Of a stretch of 13,366 nucleotides of DNA, positions 8,616 to 13,366 are shown piece by piece. Each line of letters begins with the position of its first letter. Position 1 is the first letter of the stretch. This DNA comes from Methanobacteriota archaeon (GTDB lineage: Archaea > Thermoplasmatota > Poseidoniia > Poseidoniales > Thalassarchaeaceae): assembly GCA_002712645.1 (NCBI GenBank), contig PAUH01000043.1:1-13366 (forward strand). The letters are read 5' to 3'. The notes beneath the pieces were generated by a model that was given only the letters and a program-made list of their open reading frames with translations, did not search any database and was not told the DNA's origin. Made by a program: the position numbers and the translations under genes.

Positions 8616-8849
8616 TTGGCTGTAGGATTCGTTCTGATAACGACCGAGCCCGGACAGGAGGTCAGGGTGAGGGAGCAAGTGGCACAAGTGGAATGCGTCA
8701 AGGGCATCTGGGTGGTTTTCGGTAACTTCGACTGTTTCGTGAAGGTAGAGGCTGACGAAGAGTCCGAGCTCACGGAGGCCATCGTTCAGGGAATCCGGTC
8801 CGTTCCGGGCATCGTCGACACTAGGACCCTCATCGGAGCCGAGATCTAG
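8616..8849 (+). CDS. Stand-alone Lrp/AsnC effector-binding (RAM) domain protein 2
   Basis: A 77-aa tandem paralogue of the preceding gene, collinear with it over the whole length: AVGFVLITTEPGQE, the helix VREQVAQVE, VKGIWVVFGNFDCFVKVEA with the conserved G-x-x-D turn, a second helix, and DTRTLIGAEI. Sequence identity is modest, so the duplication is old. I chose TTG at 8616 because GGAGGTG (8605-8611) sits just upstream and the length then matches its twin exactly; only 2 nt separate it from the first gene's stop. The pair probably forms hetero- or homo-oligomers that sense a small molecule. Its TAG overlaps the TAG of the convergent helical-repeat gene through the palindrome CTAG (8846-8849). 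Confidence 0.82.
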   Translation: MAVGFVLITTEPGQEVRVREQVAQVECVKGIWVVFGNFDCFVKVEADEESELTEAIVQGIRSVPGIVDTRTLIGAEI

Positions 8850-9745
8850 AGCTCTCGGCCAAGTCTGGCTGTAAGCTCCCTGGCCGCGTTTATACTGCCG
8901 GAAGAACGCATTCTGACTATAGCCTCCTTCCAGCTCGAGAGCCTCTCGTCCCTGTTGACCGTCCCCCTCCAGTACCACCAGTGGGCCAAGGCGCGACGAT
9001 GGTGGGCCATGGACTCGTTCAGGGCCCCATGGTCGAATTCTGAGTGGGCTTCCACTAGCCAATCAGGTGGCACTGTGCTTGCCTCGAGGCACATGTGGAT
9101 AGTCCGAAGTCTGTCGAATTGGTCATTCGTAGATTCAATGTGGGATCTGGCATCCTCCAGTGCCTCGTATAGGAAAGCCTCGCCCTCTGTTGCCGCCGAC
9201 AGCCTGGACATCAGGTTCAGAGAGGGCACCCTTGGGTCATCCGAGCCAATCTTGGCCTCAATCGAGTCTCGAGTCCTGGAGGCCTCCTCCATGTTGTCTG
9301 TATCCAGGGATAGGGAGTACCTTAGCATATCCAGAGCCAGGGAAGCGAGTTCCCTGTCCTCGGCTGCAAGATCCGAGATGCTAATGGAATCGGCTTCGGA
9401 TAACATAGACTCGAACGGGATCTTGCTCTCGGTACCTGGAATCCTGTCGTCGTACTTCCTGACCAGTGAAGATATCTCGGCTCTTACCCTATCTCCCGGC
9501 TCTAGTCTTGAGATTGCAGAGGCCTCTAACTCGTCGGCCTTCTCCCACTCTCCCTCGGCCCTCGCGAGCCTGGATGATACCATGTCCTTCCTCGGGCCAT
9601 CGCTTAGAGATTCGACGTATCCAGACGCCACCTTAGTCTCGCCCCTCTCCAGTGCGATTTCTGCTGCGAGTTCGAAGAGCGCCTCATCTGGATTAGATTC
9701 GATTGCGTGATCCAGAACAACGGCTGCCGCCAATCTCAACGCATA
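8846..9745 (-). CDS. Helical-repeat (TPR-like) protein, N-terminus cut at the junction
   Basis: About 300 residues are visible, rich in Ala, Glu, Leu and Arg, with no signal peptide or membrane segment. Successive amphipathic helix pairs are spaced as in TPR-type alpha-solenoids, for example LDHAIESNPDEALFELAAEI, RLARAEGEWEKADELEASAI and FLYEALEDARSHIEST, and the C-terminus WKEAIVRMRSSGSINAARE is another such pair. Proteins of this kind are scaffolds for protein-protein contacts; no specific role can be given. There is no convincing start codon: the frame runs from a TGA at 9749-9751, and a TTG at 9737-9739 is only the first start-like codon. Because the sequence changes character here, the true N-terminus is probably missing. 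Codon use matches the left-hand genes. Confidence 0.68.
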   Translation of the reverse strand, partial: YALRLAAAVVLDHAIESNPDEALFELAAEIALERGETKVASGYVESLSDGPRKDMVSSRLARAEGEWEKADELEASAISRLEPGDRVRAEISSLVRKYDDRIPGTESKIPFESMLSEADSISISDLAAEDRELASLALDMLRYSLSLDTDNMEEASRTRDSIEAKIGSDDPRVPSLNLMSRLSAATEGEAFLYEALEDARSHIESTNDQFDRLRTIHMCLEASTVPPDWLVEAHSEFDHGALNESMAHHRRALAHWWYWRGTVNRDERLSSWKEAIVRMRSSGSINAARELTARLGREL

Positions 9746-9751
9746 CCTTCA
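9711..9751. other. Chimeric junction: prokaryotic to GC-rich eukaryotic DNA
   Basis: Left of this interval the minus-strand helical-repeat frame is open; right of it the plus-strand Gln-rich frame is open. The two coding frames overlap only between the plus-frame TGA ending at 9710 and the minus-frame TGA at 9749-9751, so the join lies inside, most likely about 9735-9750 at the start of the CAG-rich run. Base composition, codon use, gene structure and protein families all change here. One sampled 60-base line left (1441-1500) has 25 G+C, and one right (12541-12600) has 40. A chimeric assembly or clone is the simplest cause. No repeat, insertion sequence or integration site is seen at the join. 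Confidence 0.75.
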
Positions 9752-9986
9752 GCAGCAGCAACAGAACGTCGCCGCTGCCGCCGCTATGAACACGTTCCAC
9801 CAGGGTTTGCCGCAGCAGCAGATGGGTTTCTTCCCTCCCGGCGGCGTGAACCCGCAGTTTGCGATGCAGCAGCAGGCGTTCGCGCAAGAGCAGCAGCAGC
9901 AGGGCCTTAACCTCACGGGTCTTGCCCAGCAGCCGCACCCGTTCAATGGTCAGGCTCAGCAGAACCAGAAGAAGGACTCTAGCTAG
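9741..9986 (+). CDS. Gln-rich protein, C-terminal fragment (eukaryotic)
   Basis: The last roughly 81 codons of a protein whose N-terminal part is lost at the junction. It reads YLQQQQQNVAAAAAMNTF, then Pro/Gly/Gln-rich segments (MGFFPPGGVNPQF, AMQQQAFAQEQQQQ), a PHPFNG stretch and a basic tail ending KKDSS before TAG. The low-complexity Gln/Ala composition is typical of activation or coat-adaptor tails in eukaryotes (transcription co-factors, endocytic adaptors), but no folded domain remains to name it. An internal ATG at 9786 gives a shorter 66-aa frame and need not be the start. Its stop is 31 nt from the stop of the convergent acidic-protein gene. Real coding is likely because the composition and reading frame are sustained; identity is unknown. 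Confidence 0.5.
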   Translation, partial: AYLQQQQQNVAAAAAMNTFHQGLPQQQMGFFPPGGVNPQFAMQQQAFAQEQQQQGLNLTGLAQQPHPFNGQAQQNQKKDSS

Positions 9987-10017
9987 TAGACTGAATTCCA
10001 AATTTTCTACCTCTGTA

Positions 10018-10911
10018 CTAACCCAACAACTCGTCGAGGAAGGCGTCGTCGTCGGTCCGCGCCCCCGCGGTGGCGCTAGCGCCCCCACCCGCTCCCACAG
10101 CCCAGCGTTTCCCTTCCGCGCCGGTTGATATCCCCAGCAAATCGTCCAGCTCATCGTCCAGCTCACCGTCCCCGACGGCGCTCGGACCTCGGGCGGTTTC
10201 CGCCGGTGTCCGAGTCGAACCCGCGAGAAGCGCGTCCAAGTCGTCGTCCCCGTCCTCGTCCTTGACCGCGGCGGGTGCCTTTTGAGCCGGTACACGCGGT
10301 GGCTCTGCGGGGGTCGATGCCCGCGGACCCGTCCCCTCCCTCTTACCCGTCCCCTCGTTGACCCCGCGGGCTCCCTCCTCGGCTTCCTCCTCGGGTCCCT
10401 CGCCCAGGGCCTCGGCGTACTGCCTCGACAGTCCCAGCAGCTCCGACAGGGGCAGCTCACGCAGCTGCCGTATCAGCCCCAGCGCGTCCACGCTCATCTC
10501 GTCCCCGCTGACCCCAGCCCCGCCGTCGGGTCCCAGCACGCGCTGCAGCTCCCGCAGGTCGTCGACGGACCAACCGGGATCCATGTACGCGGAGATGTGC
10601 TGCCGGGGCAACGCGGACGCGTCGCACTCGGCGAGGAGAGCCGCGAGGTCCGCCCCGTTGGACCTCGACCTGGGGCCCGTGGAAGGATCCTTGTCGTCGG
10701 CGTCGTCGTATCCCGGGGGAAGGTCCAAGACGCGGCCGCTCACGGCCGCCTCCTCCTCCTCCTGTTCGTCATCATCGTCCGAAGCCCCGGGCTCCTTTTT
10801 CCTCCCGAACCTTCCTCGCGTCCCGCCGCCCCGTCCGTGCACGCGACGGCCGTGCTGCTGCTGCTTGAATCTCGCACGCGCGAGATCCTTATTGCTCGCC
10901 CCCGCCTCCAT
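10018..10911 (-). CDS. Acidic, RG-rich protein, possibly Aven-like (eukaryotic)
   Basis: A 297-aa protein from the ATG at 10911 (seven upstream codons are open but begin with GTG, unlikely in a eukaryote). Order: a basic start with FKQQQHGRRVHGRGGGTRGR (an RG-type patch), an acidic run DDDDEQEEEEAA, a middle part with ADLAALLAECDASALPRQHI and a helical segment LIRQLRELPLSELLGLSRQY, a Pro/Glu/Ala-rich linker, and an acidic C-terminus repeating DLDALLAG, DDELDDLLG and DDAFLDELLG. This layout (N-terminal RG/acidic part, short hydrophobic core near an ELPL segment, acidic EEL-type tail) recalls the cell-death/translation regulator Aven, but the similarity is from memory and weak. GC-rich third positions and a clean stop support coding. 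It may also be an unrelated low-complexity nuclear protein. Confidence 0.6.
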   Translation of the reverse strand: MEAGASNKDLARARFKQQQHGRRVHGRGGGTRGRFGRKKEPGASDDDDEQEEEEAAVSGRVLDLPPGYDDADDKDPSTGPRSRSNGADLAALLAECDASALPRQHISAYMDPGWSVDDLRELQRVLGPDGGAGVSGDEMSVDALGLIRQLRELPLSELLGLSRQYAEALGEGPEEEAEEGARGVNEGTGKREGTGPRASTPAEPPRVPAQKAPAAVKDEDGDDDLDALLAGSTRTPAETARGPSAVGDGELDDELDDLLGISTGAEGKRWAVGAGGGASATAGARTDDDAFLDELLG

Positions 10912-10969
10912 CGTGGACCGCGACGGGAGCACGGCGCGGGGTGAAGTGTTTGGGCGGGAGAACGAAATC

Positions 10970-11003
10970 GCTGGGAAAAACCAATAAGAGCTGGAAAAAC
11001 CAA
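10970..11003. repeat. Two-copy tandem repeat, 20-bp period
   Basis: GCTGGGAAAAACCAA (10970-10984) recurs as GCTGGAAAAACCAA (10990-11003), differing by one G, with a spacer rich in A. On the minus strand each copy reads TTGGTTTTTCC(C)AGC, a pyrimidine tract followed by AG that looks like a 3' splice site. It lies between the acidic-protein start and the orphan exon, so it could be duplicated acceptor sequence or a short promoter repeat. Confidence 0.6.
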
Positions 11004-11018
11004 CTTGGGGGAAACTTT

Positions 11019-11168
11019 CAGCGTGCGCAGGTAGCGGATCGCGGCGTGCGTCGCTTCCACCACCTTCGCCGAGTCGTCGTGCTGCACGTGGACCCAGTCG
11101 ATCAACTCCTCCTCCTTATAATTCTTCTTCCCGACCTCGCCCTCCCTGGTGTTGTAGGCGTCCTGCAT
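11019..11168 (-). CDS. Orphan coding exon of an unidentified eukaryotic protein
   Basis: On the minus strand about 50 codons from an ATG at 11168 have strong GC-rich third positions and a natural composition: MQDAYNTREGEVGKKNY, then KEEELIDWVHVQHDDSAKVV and EATHAAIRYLRTL. Beyond about 11020 the frame stays open but the DNA turns pyrimidine-rich and non-coding in look, so an exon end, an intron or another join is likely near there. The ATG may be a true start (the RidA-like gene diverges from 11290) or the exon may begin at an AG just inside (GATGCAG). The frame does not match that of the downstream acidic protein, so joining the two would need a phase-shifting intron, and no convincing donor is visible. 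I do not recognise the protein. Confidence 0.4.
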
Positions 11169-11289
11169 CGCAGTGCGTCGACGTTGCCACAGCAGTCCAG
11201 AGCAAAAAACTGGTCAGCAGTCTTCACACCTCGTCCTTCACGATCTCCGCGACCTCGAGCTCCCTCCTGCTGCTGCTCGCCTCTGGCTC

Positions 11290-11898
11290 ATGCTGGTCTC
11301 TCGACTCGCACCGCGCGCTGGCCGCACCGCTTTGCCGCGCCTCGTGCACACCGAGGCGCGGATAAAGGAGCTCGGCCTCGAGCTGCCTGCGATGCCGGTG
11401 CCGCTCGCGAGCTACACGACGTGCGTGCGCTCGGGCTCTCACCTCTTCCTGGCGGGCCACGTGCCGTTCACGCCCGACATGAAGGGGCTGATCAAGCCGG
11501 GGAAGTGCGGCAAGGACTACACCACCGAGGAGGGCGCCGAGATCGCCAAATTCATCGGGCTCGAGTGCATCTCGACGATCAAGGCCAACATCGGCGACCT
11601 GTGCGTTGTGCAAATCGGCGCACAAATCGGCCCAGATGATGCGCGCAATTCATCTGAACCGCCGCCGCGCGCGCGCCGTCACAGCGACCGCGTGAAACAG
11701 GTCGTCAAGGTGGTCGGGCTGGTCAATTGCCCCGATGACTACGGCGAGCAGTCGCTGGTGCTCAACGGTTTCTCAAACCTAATGGCCGAGGTCTTCGGCC
11801 CGGAGCGCGGCAAGCACGCGCGCTCGGCGATCGGCACCAACTCGCTGCCGTTCCAGATGCCGGTTGAGATCGAGTGCATCGTCGAGGTGGAGGACTGA
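11290..11898 (+). CDS. RidA / YjgF / UK114-family protein, two exons
   Basis: Joining 11290-11600 to 11685-11898 gives 174 residues. After an Arg-rich, acid-free leader (MLVSRLAPRAGRTALPRLVH, probably a mitochondrial or plastid targeting peptide) comes a complete RidA-like domain: LGLELPAMPVPLASY, LFLAGHVPF (52-60), IGDLDRVKQVVKVVGLVN, NGFSNLMAEVFG and ARSAIGTNSLPFQMPVEIE. Arg150 and Glu165/Glu167 fall where RidA keeps its catalytic Arg and a strand Glu. RidA proteins form trimers that hydrolyse reactive enamine/imine intermediates from pyridoxal-phosphate enzymes; this longer GLELP-type subfamily is less well characterised and its substrate is unknown. The frame is open upstream to an ATG at 11173, but that extension looks like 5' UTR. 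It converges on DRG1 with 57 nt between stops. Confidence 0.84.
   Translation: MLVSRLAPRAGRTALPRLVHTEARIKELGLELPAMPVPLASYTTCVRSGSHLFLAGHVPFTPDMKGLIKPGKCGKDYTTEEGAEIAKFIGLECISTIKANIGDLCVVQIGAQIGPDDARNSSEPPPRARRHSDRVKQVVKVVGLVNCPDDYGEQSLVLNGFSNLMAEVFGPERGKHARSAIGTNSLPFQMPVEIECIVEVED
11601..11684 (+). other. 84-nt GT-AG spliceosomal intron in the RidA-like gene
   Basis: The donor GTGCGT (11601) and acceptor CACAG (ending 11684) bracket a stretch that interrupts the family motif: removing it makes codon CT|C and restores GDLDRVKQVV, whereas reading through inserts 28 residues rich in Pro and Arg that no RidA protein has. A possible branch site CTGAA lies at 11654-11658, about 27-30 nt before the acceptor. 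The length is a multiple of three with no in-frame stop, so the intron is silent to ORF finding. Its 5' half contains a 12-bp tandem duplication (11611-11634). Confidence 0.85.
11611..11634 (+). repeat. 12-bp tandem duplication inside the intron
   Basis: CAAATCGGCGCA (11611-11622) is followed directly by CAAATCGGCCCA (11623-11634), one mismatch in twelve. It is confined to the intron and has no counterpart in the flanking exons. Confidence 0.7.
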
Positions 11899-11955
11899 CG
11901 GGGCCGCAAGGCGAGGTATAACATATGTTTTGCGAGCTAACTAACCGTACCGCGT

Positions 11956-13068
11956 TCAGACCTTCTTGATGATCTGCACGATGTCCTCGTCGTGGAGCAC
12001 GTGCGCCTTGCCGACGGTGCCGGGGTTGTGCTTCACCGAGGTCCCCCAGACGAGCGCGTGCTTGAACGAGTGGATGAGCGTGCGGTGGATGTTGTTGCAG
12101 AAGTCCTCGACCGTGTGCTCGTCGGCGCCCGTCATGATCACCGGCGCCGAGTAGTCGGGCATCTGCCCCTTTGGCTTCGTGTAGATCCGGGTCAGCTTCA
12201 AGTACTCGAAGACCATGTCGAGCAGCCCGTCGAGGTTCCACTTGTAGTGGGACGAGATCGGGCAGTAGTGCGGCACCTCGTCGAGGAGGTCGAGCTCCTC
12301 CATCGTGATCCCGTCGATCTTGTTCAGCGCGTACACGCAGGGCATGTAGATGCGGTTCCCCTCGATCACGTCGATGAGCTCGTCGGCGGTCGCGTCGCAG
12401 TTGATCCTCACGTCGGCGCTCGCCATCCGGTACTCGCCGAGGATCGCCGCCACGCCGCGCTCGTCGAGGTGCGTCAGCTCCTTCATCGACGTCGAGAAGT
12501 TGAGGCCGCCCTTCAGCTTCTTCTTCACGGTGATCGCCGGCGGCCGCTTGTTGAGGCGGATCCCGACGCCCTCGAGCTCCTTCTCGATCACGCGCTTGTG
12601 GCCGAGCGGCTTCATCGAGTCGAGGACGATGATGATGAGCTGGCACGTGCGCGCGGTCGAGATGACCTGCCGCCCGCGCCCCTTGCCGTCCTTCGCGCCC
12701 TCGATGATCCCCGGCAGGTCGAGCAGCTGGATCCGCGCTCCGCGGTGGTAGATCATCCCCGGGATTCACGTCAGCGTCGTGAACTCGTACGACGCCGCCT
12801 CCGAGAAGATTCCGGTGAGCGATGTGAGCAGCGTCGATTTTCCTACCGACGGGAAGCCGACGAGCCCGACGCGCGCATCGCCCGTCGACCGGACGTCGAA
12901 GCCCTCGCCGGCGCCGCCGCCGCCCGCCTTCGTGTCGCCGAGCAGCAGCTCGCGCTTGTACTTCGCGAGCTTCGCGCGCAGCCCGCAGATGTGCGCCATC
13001 GTCTGCTTGTTGATCTGCGTGCGCGCCATCTCCTCCTCGATGTCCTTAATCTTGGAGACGAGCGACAT
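11956..13068 (-). CDS. DRG1: DRG1, developmentally regulated GTP-binding protein, with in-frame TGA at codon 101
   Basis: The 370-codon frame (human DRG1 has 367 aa) covers the full protein from [18 protein letters not shown] to [11 protein letters not shown]. Domains in order: a helical N-terminal segment with [10 protein letters not shown] (about 1-50), a Gly-rich turn and GEGFDV, the Obg-type G domain with P-loop GFPSVGKS (71-78), TTLT (G2), DLPG (117-120, G3) and NKID (249-252, G4), and a C-terminal TGS domain (about 290-370) with [13 protein letters not shown] and [32 protein letters not shown] marks it as DRG1 rather than DRG2. DRG GTPases act with DFRP partners on ribosomes in translation. 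Codon 101 (12766-12768) is TGA between EFTTLT and IPG, where relatives have Cys or Thr; everything after it is conserved. Intronless, GC-rich codons. Start ATG 13068 matches the family N-terminus; upstream in-frame codons are non-conserved. Confidence 0.9.
12766..12768 (-). other. In-frame TGA within DRG1 (codon 101)
   Basis: The minus strand reads ACG CTG ACG TGA ATC CCC GGG ATG: T-L-T-stop-I-P-G-M. In DRG2 and, as I recall, in plant-type DRG1 proteins this position is Cys (TLTCIPG), so one base change TGC or TGT to TGA explains it. The reading frame is unchanged on both sides. Nearby genes use TGA as a true stop. Confidence 0.85.
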
Positions 13069-13252
13069 CGTGTGTGGAGTCCCGCGAGGAAAATTTGCAC
13101 CGCCCTGTCGCACGCCCTCGTCTTCGCGGTGGTCTCTCTTCACGGCGGAAGGATGCCACCACGACTCGCTTGCTGTGAACGCTGAAACTCAGCGCGCCGC
13201 CGGGAATATCTGTCGCAAGGTAAAGGAAGAGCCACCTACAGCTACGCGCAGC
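13069..13252. other. DRG1 upstream region, no feature recognised
   Basis: This GC-rich stretch separates the DRG1 start from a possible divergent gene at the right edge. I see no RNA gene, repeat or clear promoter motif; it presumably holds the DRG1 5' UTR and promoter. Confidence 0.3.
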
Positions 13253-13366
13253 ATGCTCCTGAACGACGGAGGCCCCGACGGCGTTCGGACTTCCACACAA
13301 TCGCGCATCCTGCGCGTCACCGTGCGCGTATCGGCGGCGGTCGTTGTGTGGGCGTACTTTGTCGCG
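13253..13366 (+). CDS. Possible gene start running off the window edge
   Basis: From an ATG at 13253 the frame is open for 38 codons to the last base. It reads MLLNDGGPDGVRTSTQSR followed by a hydrophobic stretch VSAAVVVWAYFVA, which would suit a short cytoplasmic tail plus a signal anchor of a type II membrane protein. It would be divergent from DRG1. The length is too small to exclude a chance frame in GC-rich DNA. Confidence 0.25.
   Translation, partial: MLLNDGGPDGVRTSTQSRILRVTVRVSAAVVVWAYFVA

Noticed and set aside
8955..9710. A 251-codon plus-strand frame antisense to the helical-repeat gene.
   Set aside because: Ser-rich composition is the expected shadow of Asp/Glu/Arg/Leu codons opposite; the minus-strand product has coherent helical repeats.
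9711..9760. Horizontal transfer of eukaryotic genes into an archaeon.
   Set aside because: The right side keeps an intron, eukaryotic gene spacing and its own codon use over more than 3.5 kb, and both genes at the join are truncated; assembly or cloning chimera is simpler.
9693..10460. A 255-codon minus-strand open frame across the junction.
   Set aside because: It spans the join, includes poly-Leu from CAG repeats read backwards and overlaps the acidic protein in another frame; it is a by-product of GC-rich, stop-poor DNA.
12700..12774. An intron explaining the DRG1 stop, with donor GTGAAT just at the TGA.
   Set aside because: Removing sequence up to the next AG would delete IPG and the following residues, which are conserved in all DRG proteins.
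11956..13068. A genetic code in which TGA is a sense codon in the right-hand genome.
   Set aside because: DRG1 itself and the RidA-like gene both end at TGA exactly where their families end.
11992..13185. A long plus-strand open frame (397 codons) antisense to DRG1.
   Set aside because: It is the mirror of GC-rich DRG1 codons, rich in Arg, Asp, His and Leu, with no recognisable domain; the minus strand encodes a nearly complete conserved GTPase.
1..13366. CRISPR arrays, tRNA or rRNA genes, insertion sequences, phage or defence modules.
   Set aside because: I looked for regular spaced repeats, cloverleaf-like segments, transposase motifs and terminal inverted repeats and found none; the only repeats are the short ones listed.

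Overview
The window reads as two unrelated pieces of DNA joined near position 9740. The left piece (about 1-9740) is moderate-GC and prokaryotic: genes are intronless, close-packed, use TTG as well as ATG starts, and their convergent stops touch or overlap. Stand-alone Lrp/AsnC effector domains, TATA-like promoters with short leaders, a DPM1-like GT2 glycosyltransferase and a giant secreted beta-helix/PKD-like protein with one C-terminal membrane anchor point to an archaeon. A marine euryarchaeon such as Marine Group II (Poseidoniales) is my best guess, but this is inferred from gene content without any search.

Left piece, in order: an unrecognised small protein (+); an AI-2E-family membrane protein and a GT4 glycosyltransferase in one minus-strand operon; a GT2 glycosyltransferase (+) divergent from GT4; the 1540-aa surface protein (-), convergent with GT2; two tandem 77-aa Lrp/AsnC effector-domain paralogues (+) divergent from the surface protein across a 91-bp gap holding a perfect inverted repeat; and a helical-repeat (TPR-like) protein (-) cut off at its N-terminus by the junction. 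A plausible theme is cell-surface biogenesis: sugar transfer, a membrane carrier, a large exported protein, and small ligand sensors beside it.

The right piece (about 9740-13366) is strongly GC-rich, with coding codons ending almost always in G or C. It encodes eukaryotic proteins: the C-terminus of a Gln-rich protein (+), an acidic, RG-rich Aven-like protein (-), an orphan coding exon (-), a RidA/YjgF-family protein interrupted by an 84-nt GT-AG intron (+), and the GTPase DRG1 (-), plus a possible gene start at the right edge. The short 31- and 57-nt gaps between convergent genes and the small intron suggest a compact-genome unicellular eukaryote, perhaps a picoalga.

The simplest reading is a chimeric metagenomic assembly or clone. 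No new multi-gene system is convincingly visible. The points most worth following are the junction, an in-frame TGA at codon 101 of an otherwise intact DRG1, the intron that is invisible to ORF callers because it stays in frame, the surface protein with its divergent sensor pair, and the orphan exon beside a 20-bp tandem repeat.
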